From Nemertoderma westbladi (taxonomy: Eukaryota > Xenacoelomorpha > Nemertodermatida > Nemertodermatidae), in assembly GCA_032718475.1 (NCBI GenBank), contig JAUCBJ010006366.1, forward strand, positions 1 through 26,556: 26,556 nucleotides of DNA. Direction: 5' to 3'. Position 1 is the stretch's first letter. The number at the start of each line of letters is the position of its first letter. Of this stretch, positions 1-8,718 are shown piece after piece. The notes below the pieces were generated by a model, which saw only the letters and a list, made by a program, of their open reading frames with translations, did no database searches and was not told where the DNA came from. Made by a program: the position numbers and the translations under genes.

Positions 1-245
1 CACGAGTAAATGGTACTTGGTACAGTTTGTAGGCCTACCTACCTACCAGCTTACTGCAGTACTGCAGTACCGGTACTGCATACTGGCATACCAGCACACT
101 GTTGCAGTACATACAGACATAGTACAGTAGGCCTAGTAATGACAAGTACACCTAGTAATTTTGTGAAGAGTTTACAGGTTTACAGTTTCCTAAAAGAAGA
201 ACAAAACTGAGCTAAGAGCTAAACTACCGGTAGGCCTACTGAACT
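1..245 (+). promoter_or_regulatory. 5' flank / 5' UTR of the PRPF38A-like gene
   Basis: This stretch precedes the PRPF38A-like start codon. It contains several AGGCCTA motifs and a cluster of overlapping palindromic words (CTGCAGTACTGCAG, TACCGGTA) at about 53-80. No TATA box or clear initiator is recognisable. A small ORF at 10-210 has no protein-like features and I treat it as noise. The start at 246 has a purine-poor context (AACTATGG) with G at +4. Confidence 0.4.
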
Positions 246-1154
246 ATGGCCAATCGAACTATCAAAGAAGCACATACAGTGAAAGGTACGAACCCCCAAT
301 ACCTCATAGAAAAAATTATCCGAACTCGAATCTACGAGTGTCGATACTGGAAGGAGAGTTGCTTCGGTCTCACAGCAGAACTCCTTGTCGACAAAGCGAT
401 GGAATTGCGTTACGTAGCTGGAGTTTACGCGGGGAGCGTTAAGCCAGCGCCCTTCCTCTGCCTAGTTCTAAAAATGTTACAAATACAACCGGACCGGGAC
501 ATTGTAGTCGAGTTCATAAAGAACGAGGAGTTTAAATACGTGCGGTGTCTCGGCGCCATGTATATGCGGATCACCGGGTCAACGCTGGACTGCTATAAAT
601 ACCTCGAACCTCTATACAACGACTACCGGAAGATTCGCAGACAGAAAGTCGACGGAACTTTCTGTTTGTCTCATGTCGATGAGTTTATCGATGAGTTATT
701 AACAACCGATCGCGTTTGTAATGTTATTCTCCCTCGTATCGCCAAACGGCACACACTGGAGGAAGGCAACCAATTAGAGCCGAGAGTCAGCCTCCTTGAC
801 GACGACCTTAACGACGATATTGACGAGCCAATGAGCGAAGAGGAGGAGGATAAAGAGCCGACGCCTCCGCCAGCTAAACGACGAGCCTCACCGCATGGCT
901 CGCCCCTGAAGCGACGGTCCCCGGACAGACGGCGGTCCCCCGACAGACGGCGCTCGCCGGACAGACGGCGGTCGCCGGAACGACGGACTGACAGACGGGC
1001 GGACCGACCGACAGACCGACACAGACGGGGTGGGTCCCGAGAGAGGGATCGGAGATACGGTGGTCGACCGCTGGAGGGCCGTCGACGGGAGCAGGTCAGT
1101 GTCCGGGAGGCCAACGAGATACGGGCCAGTCTGGGGCTGCCGCCGCTAAGGTAA
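246..1154 (+). CDS. PRPF38A: Pre-mRNA-splicing factor 38A (PRP38 family), intronless
   Basis: PRPF38A is a nuclear component of the spliceosome that joins at the precatalytic B-complex stage and is needed for activation. The 302-residue product is close to the vertebrate length of about 312. Residues 1-180 are the PRP38 domain: it opens MANRTIKEAHTVKGTNPQYL and continues through IIRTRIYECRYWKESCFGL, the AGSVKPAPFLCL stretch and the YVRCLGAMYMR segment, all highly conserved. Residues about 180-205 are acidic (DDDLNDDIDEPMSEEEEDKE). The tail is basic and RS-like, with four tandem RRSPDR/RRSPER units, and ends EANEIRASLGLPPLR. The gene lacks introns although vertebrate orthologs have several, so it is either an intron-loss gene or an intact retrocopy. 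The ORF has no lesion. A possible AATAAA lies at 1765-1770, which would place the following minisatellite in the 3' UTR. Family assignment is firm; orthology rather than retrocopy is inferred. Confidence 0.96.
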   Translation: MANRTIKEAHTVKGTNPQYLIEKIIRTRIYECRYWKESCFGLTAELLVDKAMELRYVAGVYAGSVKPAPFLCLVLKMLQIQPDRDIVVEFIKNEEFKYVRCLGAMYMRITGSTLDCYKYLEPLYNDYRKIRRQKVDGTFCLSHVDEFIDELLTTDRVCNVILPRIAKRHTLEEGNQLEPRVSLLDDDLNDDIDEPMSEEEEDKEPTPPPAKRRASPHGSPLKRRSPDRRRSPDRRRSPDRRRSPERRTDRRADRPTDRHRRGGSRERDRRYGGRPLEGRRREQVSVREANEIRASLGLPPLR

Positions 1155-1169
1155 TGCGGTCTGTCAGAC

Positions 1170-1595
1170 AACACGCTGATTGGTCGACTATGTTGGGCCA
1201 CCAGGTCGCTGATTGGTCGCTAACTCGCCTCTATTAGGGCTATCAGGTCGCTGATTGGTCGATAACTCGCCTCTATTGGGGTTACCAGGTCTCTGATTGG
1301 TCTATAACTCGCCTCTATTAGGGCTATCAGGTCGCTGATTGGTCGATAACTCGCCTCTATTAGGGCTACCACGTCGCTGATTGGTCGCTAACTCGCCTCT
1401 ATTAGGGCTACCAGGTCGCTGATTGGTCGATAACTCGCTACTATTAGGGCTAACAGGTCGCTGATTGGTCGCTAACTCGCCTCTATTAGGGCTACCAGGT
1501 CGCTGATTGGTCGCTAACTCGCCTCTATTAGGGCTATCAGCTGGCTGGTGATTAGTCTTATCCATGTTTTAGGGCTATCAGCACATTGATTGGTC
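1170..1595. repeat. 42-bp minisatellite with phased inverted CCAAT boxes
   Basis: A 42-bp unit is repeated head to tail directly after the PRPF38A-like stop codon. The core GATTGG begins at 1211, 1253, 1295, 1337, 1379, 1421, 1463 and 1505, exactly 42 bp apart. Flanking copies lie at 1178 and 1588, and a degenerate one (GATTAG) at 1550. Most units read CTGATTGG, the reverse complement of CCAATCAG. Because 42 is a multiple of 3 the minus strand stays open for 87 codons, which I do not take as coding. Confidence 0.95.
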
Positions 1596-1599
1596 CTTT

Positions 1600-2551
1600 T
1601 AGTTGAGTATTCGCGCCGTAGTAAACGTGACCAAATTAACCCGATCCAACCCATCACGGGTATTTATTTCTGCAAACCGATCAAACATTTCGGTTTATTT
1701 ACTACTAAAATATCGGAGAATGGAAGACTTTATATTAATTACTCTTATTACCTATCAGGCCTATAATAAATACTGACACAGCGAATTAATTTAATTACTT
1801 GATTGTGATTGAGGTGCAAAATTGAAAGTTAGTTATTACAGTGGGAGGGGGGGGGGTGGTTAGGGATTCAGGGATTTACCCCCCCCCCCCCCCCCCCCCC
1901 CCTTAAACAAGAAAACCTAAACACATTATACGAATTATAGAAAATTGAGCTGCACTATAACAGAACATTATCACCATTGCCAGCAATTTCCCCTTCGCCT
2001 TAGCGACCAAATTCACCTAAATAATATGTATCCCAATAAAATAAAGTTCCTAAACTGTACTTCTAAAGGAGTAAAGGATTGATAGGCCACAGACTTCAAC
2101 TTCGATACGTGGTAGCCGGAGTGAGTAGTGGAGGGAAGATAATGTTGTCTTTGTTTATCTTTTGATGCTTTTACTATGATCTACGTATTACACAACTACT
2201 CTAAACTGGAAATGACAATAATAATATTACTTATATATGTTATATTTTCATTTATCTAATTTACAAATCCCAACTAATAATACGTTGATCTCATTCGCAA
2301 CTAATGAGGGATATATTTTCTCATAAATTGTGACGCCACGTATTAATACTGCATACGTATGTCCAAGCGACTTCCCTTATTAACTACGAAGTCATTTATG
2401 AACAATAAACCCCTCAATTAATACATACCATACATTCTGTAGATAAACACATAAAACGATAAAAAACTATAAAATTTACTGCTGTACTTAAAAATTATAA
2501 TTTCTAACAGTCTAATGTTCGGTTTCGGTTACTATGAAACTGACGACTTAC
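1600..2551. other. AT-rich DNA with a G10/C24 homopolymer pair; no exon recognised
   Basis: This lies downstream of the last receptor exon found. I searched the minus strand for the expected loop C and M1-M4 exons and found no convincing one. A run of 10 G (1847-1856) is followed by a run of 24 C (1879-1902), which could pair as a hairpin; its length is likely polymorphic or inexact in assembly. The rest is AT-rich and featureless. Confidence 0.5.
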
Positions 2552-2787
2552 CATTAATCGTAAATCCAGGTATACTGGAGAGTCTAATTGAGGGGCGATC
2601 TCCGAACTGAGGTATGTTCTTATTGTGATCTAACAAGGTAAAGTTATTGGCCAGCGTCCATCGGGGTGTAATGTCCACCCCATCTATTATATCATTGGCG
2701 TACTTCGCCTCCAGACGAACACTGCAGTTCATAACGTCGAAGGGGAAAAAGAACACGTCGATGTTACATTGAAAACTACGTTGTTGA
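2552..2787 (-). CDS. Cys-loop ligand-gated ion channel, exon 4 (Cys-loop exon)
   Basis: This exon encodes the signature of pentameric ligand-gated ion channels: CNIDVFFFPFDVMNC, two cysteines separated by exactly 13 residues with the invariant FPxD between them (model residues 279-293). The spacing from the upstream SGDVT strand to the first Cys (11 residues) equals that of nicotinic receptors. The acceptor is a pyrimidine-rich TTTTATTTTATTTCAG and the donor is G|GTAAGT at 2551. The exon is 236 nt, phase 2 in and phase 1 out. After the loop come SVRLEAKY, GVDITPRW and SSIPGFTIN. The usual loop B aromatic motif is not evident. The next exon should carry loop C and M1 but was not found in 1155-2551. 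Confidence 0.88.
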
Positions 2788-3405
2788 CTGAAATAAAATA
2801 AAAGTATTGGCTTCCAAGTATGGAATTAGTTTTAAGGTTTTTGAGCCGGACTATGGCTGGACTTATATATAGATAGACCGATATAAAAATATCCAGTACG
2901 AACACGTTAACATTCTATAAAATATCGTAGGGGTAGGCCTAGGTCGATATTAAACTATTTATTTTGCAGTAAATAAAATAGGCTTTTTTTACCGCTTGCC
3001 CGAATATCATGTAACAAGAAGGTAAATAATGTATTGTATTTACTTTACATATGCAGAATAAGTAATTTTATTGTTAAAATGAAAGCGCACGTTGCTAATA
3101 CGAAGGAAGCATCTGAAGGCCACTTCTTTTTTAATAGAACTGAAGGCAAATCAAAAAATGGTTAATTATAATTATTATTGCCAAGTATTATAATTGATTC
3201 CGACCCAAATAAAAGTACAATATACAAATTTAATTTTACTGAAGTTTGAAGTTTATTTCGACTACAAATCCTATTCAACTACTATAATATAACTACTAAT
3301 TCCCCTACTATAAATAATAGGGTTTATGGTAATTCACTTATACTTTTTTTTCACAATGTGTAGATTTCCCTATCTGGATCCGCCACTGACCATGACAATT
3401 TTCCG
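2788..3405. other. Part of receptor intron 3, no recognised element
   Basis: This is AT-rich sequence just upstream (on the minus strand) of the exon 4 acceptor. I see no ORF, RNA gene or repeat in it beyond short A/T runs. Confidence 0.5.
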
Positions 3406-3787
3406 AATATATAATGTAAATAGGACAATATGATAATGCTCTCCCATAGCAAAAAATATCAACCGACCTTATTGGGGCTCGAACCCGGTTCCTAGGTTTC
3501 AAACTTCCGGTTATCATCAGCCGGGTGAGTGTACTGCGCTACCAGATCGGATGAAGATGGGATATCATATTTAGGCCAACTAATCACTCAAAGGAAAGTA
3601 CAATGTTATTCCCGTGCTCTGCCAGAAATGGCAACCATGCCTCAAAGAATAACTATTAATACAGTGTTGTAGAAACCTGGCTCAGGCTGTTAATTAACTA
3701 GGTACCGGGTTCGAGCCCCAATAGGGCCGGTTGATATTTTTCGCTATGGAGAGCATTATCATATTGTCCTATTTACATTATATATTT
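3406..3787. mobile_element. Foldback element with arms of about 90 bp and a tRNA-like Pol III promoter
   Basis: The left arm (3406-3495) and right arm (3698-3787) are near-perfect inverted copies around a spacer of about 200 bp. Both contain GGTTCGAGCCCCAATA, an excellent tRNA B box. Read on the minus strand, the left half shows an A-box-like TGGTAGCGCAGTA (about 3534-3546), a stem CCGG...CCGG, the B box (about 3475-3488) and then a run of T. That is the order in a tRNA gene or tRNA-derived SINE. The overall length and stems do not make a proper tRNA, so I call it a SINE-like or pseudo-tRNA sequence inside a foldback (or two SINE copies in inverted orientation). It lies in receptor intron 3. 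Confidence 0.75.
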
Positions 3788-3789
3788 AA

Positions 3790-4680
3790 TTCACCGTCAC
3801 TCACCCCACAATAATTCATTTATTATTATTCATTTTCCGAATATCACTAAAACGTTTAAAAACTCATTTACAGTTATATGTAGTTCTCTGGTGAAACACT
3901 TTAATAACCACTGCCTCATTTAATTTAGCGAACGCGCAAAATAGTCTCTCCCACCGTAAAACTTTTACATCACGCCAAATTGGAGAAAATTTGAGGAAAT
4001 TTGAAATCGATTTTTCACTTCTTCGTAGGCAGCACTATAAAAATACATAAATACATAAATGATGCTAATTTAGATGCAGTATATAAATTCCCATATTATC
4101 CCATATACATCCCTCTTGCAAACCTCCTGTCATTGCCATCCAATATTCAACGGCCCTTTGCGCTTTTCCCTTTGCTGTCACTTTCAAACACCCAATAAAC
4201 CCACCAGTCAGTAATATCTTCCCTGGCATCTCTCCCAATTACCTCTACGCTCTCAATTACCTCTTATGCTTGGCTTACATACATTATCCCAGGGAAGCTC
4301 TGTTAAAGTATTATATCCAATAAACTCTCAGTCACATAAAGTTTGGTGTATACACTTATTAGACAGATTTAACCTGTCAATTTCAATTATAGCTTTAATG
4401 TGTATTAACAGATCCTTGCTAAGGAAAGACCACTATCCTTAGCAAGTGATACTTAGGGGTCAACTCCTCATTGACTGAACACCGGGTTTATAAGGGGCCA
4501 CATTTCACTAATTAGCAGTCAGTAACACTCGGCATTGTAGATGACAGCCCTTGGCACGCTATCTTGGCTCGGTCTCCGCAGTCGGGCTGGACTGTTCCTA
4601 CACCCAATCCAATCGTCCAATCGGTGCCATCCCCGTTTGGACACAGAAACTAACCTGGCGTTTGCACTATTACCAAGTTT
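3790..4680. other. Receptor intron 3, no recognised element
   Basis: This is AT-rich intronic sequence up to about 4450, then a more GC-balanced stretch (4450-4690) that may be the degraded 5' part of the LINE copy that follows. The short ORFs here (for example 4001-4198 plus and 4519-4704 minus) resemble no protein family I know. Confidence 0.4.
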
Positions 4681-4889
4681 TCCAAGAGCGTGAAGCCGCA
4701 CCAAGTATTTACGACTTTTTTTGACTTAAAGCCTATTTTGATAGAAACAGAGAAAAACTACCTTATTTTGTGTATTATATTTTTGGTTACAATTATTTTG
4801 GATTGTATTTTTGTACTATTTTTCGAGGCCAAATTTTGGATCCTAACGGACCCAAAGCACCCCTCACCCGGTTTCTCTTTTTCCCTCTT

Positions 4890-5330
4890 CCCAGAGGTTT
4901 TTCTTTGGCGTTACGTACCGTTCGAGCCCCAGTTGAAAGTGTACTTTTATACGGGGGTGAGACCTGGACACTGACGAAATCACTATACAAGACTACTAAG
5001 GGCAGCCCTAAACATCAGCGCTGGAGATAACACATGAGAAACGCCGAGCTCTATGGTACAATACCACCTGTAACTCCCACCCTCCGTGAGCGCAGATTAA
5101 GATTCAGTGGGCACTGCTGGTGAAGTAAAGACGAGGTCATACCAGATCAACTTCTCTGGCAACCAACTCATGGAAAGCGTAGTCGTGGACGACCGGCCAT
5201 AACATATATAGACCAGCTTGAAAGGGATACTGAACTTGGGAGATACGAAATTGCGACAACTATGGAGAATTGGGAAGCCTGGAAGGATCTCCTTTCCACT
5301 GCCCGAGTTCGCTCGACCTAGTAGTAGTAG
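4890..5330 (+). pseudogene. Decayed non-LTR retrotransposon (LINE), C-terminal end of reverse transcriptase ORF
   Basis: In one frame the plus strand reads VESVLLYGGETWTLTKSL, then ELYGTIPPVTPTLRERRLRF, SGHCW, LLWQPTHGKRSRGRP, TYIDQLERDT and ARVRST before a TAG at 5319-5321. This is the familiar C-terminal end of LINE ORFs abundant in invertebrate genomes, downstream of the reverse transcriptase core (YGxETWTLT, then RxLRFxGHCW and HGxRSRGRPxxTYID). The frame is held throughout but is broken by TAA at 5028-5030 and TGA at about 5118-5120. The copy is 5'-truncated, as LINE insertions usually are. It lies antisense within receptor intron 3. The clade is not determined; a trinucleotide 3' tail (TAG)n is compatible with RTE-like elements. 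Confidence 0.85.
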
Positions 5331-5620
5331 TTGAATCGGGAAGCCTAGAAGGATCTCATTTCCACTGTCCGAGTTCGCTCGACTTAGTAGTGGTAGTTGG
5401 AGAATTTGGATGCCTGGAAGGATCTCCTTTCCACTGTCCGGGCTCGCTCGACCTATTAGTAGTAGTTGGAGAATCGGAAAGCCTGGAAGGATCTCATTTC
5501 CACTGTCTGAGTTCGCTCGACCTAGTAGTAGTAGTTGGAGAATCGGGAAGCCTGGAAGGATCTCATTTCCACTGTCCGAGTTCCCTCGACCTAGTAGTAG
5601 TAGTAGTAGTAGATTATCCA
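5266..5620 (+). repeat. Tandem repeat of about 68 bp made from the LINE 3' end
   Basis: The last codons of the LINE, its stop and its (TAG)n tail are repeated five times, with GCCTGGAAGGATCT-like starts near 5273, 5340, 5409, 5478 and 5547, spaced 67-69 bp. Each copy ends in CTCGACCTA or a near match followed by TAGTAG. The last copy ends in a longer (TAG)n run at about 5590-5612. The ORFs that run through it on both strands are by-products of the repeat. Confidence 0.9.
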
Positions 5621-5624
5621 ATTT

Positions 5625-6168
5625 AGACATTAATAACATCTGGAAAATAGAAATCACTGTGTTTTTGTACTATCTTGAAAGGGTTGTGGAAGTCCGTAAA
5701 GTACAAGCCATTGTAGGACCGTGTTTTACGCGAGCTAGTTCCAAGTCAGTCATCTCGACCCAGAAACCAAAACAGTAAACGAAGTTTGTTAGCATTTGGA
5801 AACATTATGAGATAGTTTTAAAAGCCGTTTAGGAGCTTATCGTGCTGTAGGCACGAGAAATCCTTTACAAAATTGTTGCAATTTGAAAACAATCTAAAAT
5901 TAACATTTGTCAAAAAAGCCATGAACTCATAATTTTCTATCGTGCTACTCGAAGGGGAAAATCCACTATTTTAAATATTTTTTGTTTCACGAAGTTATAC
6001 ATACCGGCAGCTGAAAGATTATCTGCGTATAATTTGGTGTAATGTGTTTGTCACTGCCTCAAATGTTATAGAACGTGTAAAAACGAAACCGTTAAATTTA
6101 GTTGAAAATCACCTGCCCGTTATAACATGATGTATAGCAAAATAAATAATATTATAATAATTACGCAC
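5625..6168. other. Receptor intron 3, no recognised element
   Basis: I see no gene, RNA or repeat here apart from AT-rich runs. This is the 5' part of intron 3 on the minus strand; the donor GTGCGT sits at 6168. Confidence 0.5.
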
Positions 6169-6332
6169 GTTCGCCGTGCGGTAACATCTCCCGATGGTTG
6201 AATGGTCGCGAACATTATATCGGTTTCCCCGAATATTTTATGAGCACCTTTAACAGTTTCCATAACGACGATCCAAACATCATTCAAATCGCTCGTTTGC
6301 GTGAGAACTATCGGTTCTGTGAAATTGGGAAG
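6169..6332 (-). CDS. Cys-loop ligand-gated ion channel, exon 3 (loop A/E region)
   Basis: This 164-nt exon is phase 0 in and phase 2 out. Its acceptor is TTTTCTTGTTTAG and its donor AAC|GTGCGT. It encodes LPNFTEPIVLTQTSDLNDVW (model residues 218-237), then a variable stretch, then TDIMFATIQPSGDVTARRT. In the family this region carries the WxPD motif of loop A and the xxGxVxW strand before the Cys loop. Here the first Trp is present 26 residues after the exon 2 Trp (family spacing 24-26). The following PD is replaced (WIVVMETV), and the Trp of the GxVxW strand is replaced by Ala (SGDVTA). Joining to exon 4 restores a Thr codon and gives 11 residues from V of SGDV to the first Cys-loop Cys. A second possible donor (TGC|GTAATT) is out of phase. 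Confidence 0.82.
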
Positions 6333-6797
6333 CTAAACAAGAAAATATAAATAAATAATTTTCACATTGAATCGTCCAAAAATATTATGAAGTTAGAATC
6401 AAGTTTCTTTTTAAAATCGCCGTTATTAGCCAAACATACTAAATACACAATGCGAAACTCCGAAAGAGAATGAGGTCCGGACGCGACCATCAACTCTTGT
6501 TTATTGTTTTGATTATAATAAGGTTCACTGTACTATTAATCTTCCTCAAAATCTACCTAATCAGACACACAGCTTCCATTTGGTTTTTAGATTAATGATT
6601 CATTGCTAAATTGTTTTGTTTATTATTCAATTTCCCTCCTTTGGAAAATATTCATCTATTGCAAATTTCAAACATCTGTATCCAGATGAGGGACTGAACG
6701 ATGGCCGTGCTTAACTTCTTGCGCTGTATCCTCCAACCTAGTAACCCATGCAACCTATTTTATATTTTGATTTGATTGGGGGCTCTCCATTAAATGT
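6333..6797. other. Receptor intron 2, non-repetitive part
   Basis: This sequence lies between the exon 3 acceptor and the 40-bp array. On the minus strand a stretch of about 40 open codons (about 6492-6375) has no family resemblance and no splice evidence. Nothing else is recognised. Confidence 0.45.
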
Positions 6798-8450
6798 ATA
6801 TCTTGTCTCCCCAACGTGTATTCACCAACACCAAACTTAGTGTATCTCACGACTTCCCAACCTGTATCTACCAATCTTAGTGTATCTCTTGACTTCCCAA
6901 CATGTATACACCAACCTTAGTGTATTCTTGACTTCCCAACATGTATACACCAACCTTAGTTTATCTCTTGACTTCCCAACATGTATACACCAACCTTAGT
7001 TTATCTCTTGACTTCCCAACATGTATACACCAACCTTAGTTTATCTCTTGACTTCCCAACATGTATCCACCAACCTTAGTGTATCTCACGACTTCCCAAC
7101 CTGTATCCACCAATCTTAGTGTATCTCTTGACTTCCCAACATGTATACACCAACCTTAGTTTATCTCTTGACTTCCCAACATCTATACACCAACCTTAGT
7201 TTATATCTTGACTTCCCAACATGTATACACCAACCTTAGTGTATCTCTTGACTTCCCAACGTGTATACACCAACCTTAGTTTATCTCTTGACTTCCCAAC
7301 ATGTATACACCAACCTTAGTTTATCTCTTGACTTCCCAACATGTATACACCAACCTTAGTTTATCTCTTGACTTCCCAACATGTATACACCAACCTTAGT
7401 TTATCTCTTGACTTCCCAACATGTATACACCAACCTTAGTTTATCTCTTGACTTCCCAACATCTATACACCAACCTTAGTTTATCTCTTGACTTCCCAAC
7501 ATGTATACACCAACCTTAGTGTATCTCTTGACTTCCCAACGTGTATACACCAACCTTAGTTTATCTCTTGACTTCCCAACATGTATACACCAACCTTAGT
7601 TTATCTCTTGACTTCCCAACATGTATACACCAACCTTAGTTTATCTCTTGACTTCCCAACATGTATACACCAACCTTAGTTTATCTCTTGACTTCCCAAC
7701 GTGTATACACCAACCTTAGTTTATCTCTTGACTTCCCAACATGTATACACCAACCTTAGTTTATCTCTTGACTTCCCAACATGTATACACCAACCTTAGT
7801 TTATCTCTTGACTTCCCAACGTGTATACACCAACCTTAGTGTATCTCTTGACTTCCCAACGTGTATCCACCAATCTTAGTGTATCTCTTGTCTTCCACAC
7901 ACGTGTATACACCAACCGTAGTGTATCTCTTGACTTCCCAACGTCTATCCACCAATCTTAGTGTATCTCTTGTCTTCCACACACGTGTATACACCAACCT
8001 TAGTGTATCTCTTGACTTCCCAACGTCTATCCACCAATCGTAGTGTATCTCTTGTCTTCCACACACGTATATACACCAACCTTACACCTTAGAGTATCTC
8101 TCGACTTCCCAACCTGTATACACAAACCTTGGTGTATCTCTAGTCTTCCCAACGTGTATCCACCAACCTTAATGTATCTCTTGTCTTCCACACACGTTTA
8201 TCCACCAACCTCAGTGTATCTCTTGTCTTCCCAACGTGTATCCACAAACCTTGGTGTATCTCTTGACTTCCCAACATGTATCCACAAACCTTGGTGTATC
8301 TCTTGACTTCCCAACGTGTATCCACCAACCTTTGTGTATATCTTGTCTCACCAACGTGTATCAACAAATCTTAGTGTATCTCTTGACTTCCCAACCTGTA
8401 TACACAAACCTTAGTGTATCTCTTGTCTTCCCACCGTGTATCCACCAACA
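6798..8450. repeat. 40-bp minisatellite seeded by the 3' end of receptor exon 2
   Basis: About 41 head-to-tail units of 40 bp run here, with 39-43 bp variants toward the right. Plus-strand consensus landmarks are CTTGACTTCCCAAC, TGTATACACC and AACCTTAGT. A 280-bp (7-unit) higher-order block repeats, for example from 7141 and again from 7421. The rightmost unit (8410-8449) is the last 40 coding bases of receptor exon 2. Other units retain the exon-like TGGGAAGTCAAGAGATA and ACTAAG|GT on the minus strand, that is, the RWEDKR coding segment and its 5' splice site. The array therefore looks like an expansion of exon sequence into the intron. Variants near the exon (7861-8400) are the most diverse; the centre is homogenised. 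Confidence 0.95.
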
Positions 8451-8528
8451 TTTTGACGTTATAATCTCCAGTTCTATCAGATTTAACAGGATCCATCTTC
8501 AGTATTGCAATACTTACATCAACTTCAA
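8410..8528 (-). CDS. Cys-loop ligand-gated ion channel, exon 2 (first beta strands)
   Basis: This 119-nt exon is phase 1 in and phase 0 out. The acceptor is TTATCTTGATTATGATTTTGTAG and the donor AAG|GTTTGT. It encodes EVDVSIAILKMD (model residues 179-190), DRTGDYNVKM and RWEDKRYTK (209-217). This matches the start of the Cys-loop receptor extracellular domain: alternating VxVxVxI, an aspartate-tyrosine strand, and WxDxR at loop D. The distance from this Trp to the exon 3 Trp is 26 residues after splicing, as expected. Its last 40 bases are the seed unit of the adjacent minisatellite. The donor is not the strongest consensus, and near copies of it recur in the array. Confidence 0.82.
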
Positions 8529-8718
8529 CTACAAAATCATAATCAAGATAAGAAATCATTATTTTTTTGATAACATTTAAAATATTGGAAAGGAGCATTT
8601 TATTTAAACTGTTGTAATTGAGCGAAATACAACTGGGCCTACACGAATAAAACGATTACATAATGTCAACGATTGATATCAATCGCTTACGCTTTTATCA
8701 ATTTGGGAATTTACATAC

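Noticed and set aside
671-1201. 176-codon minus-strand ORF opposite the PRPF38A-like gene
   Set aside because: It is the antisense shadow of the RS-like, Arg/Ser/Asp-rich codons of PRPF38A and has no independent features.
1610-1670. Candidate receptor exon after a TTTGCAG acceptor on the minus strand
   Set aside because: It is phase-compatible but reads into a stop within about 25 codons and shows no receptor motif.
2030-2160. Possible loop C/M1 exon of the receptor on the minus strand (open for about 47 codons)
   Set aside because: No pyrimidine-rich acceptor in phase, no hydrophobic M1 and an early stop; the resemblance to a loop C segment is weak.
3470-3553. True tRNA gene on the minus strand
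   Set aside because: A- and B-box-like words are present, but the acceptor stem and anticodon loop do not fold properly and the sequence is embedded in a foldback arm.
5700-5790. Similarity between CCAAAACAGTAAACGAAG here and CCAAAACAATAAACGAAAG at 24241
   Set aside because: Only about 20 bp are alike, with no shared flanks; too short to call a repeat family from this window alone.
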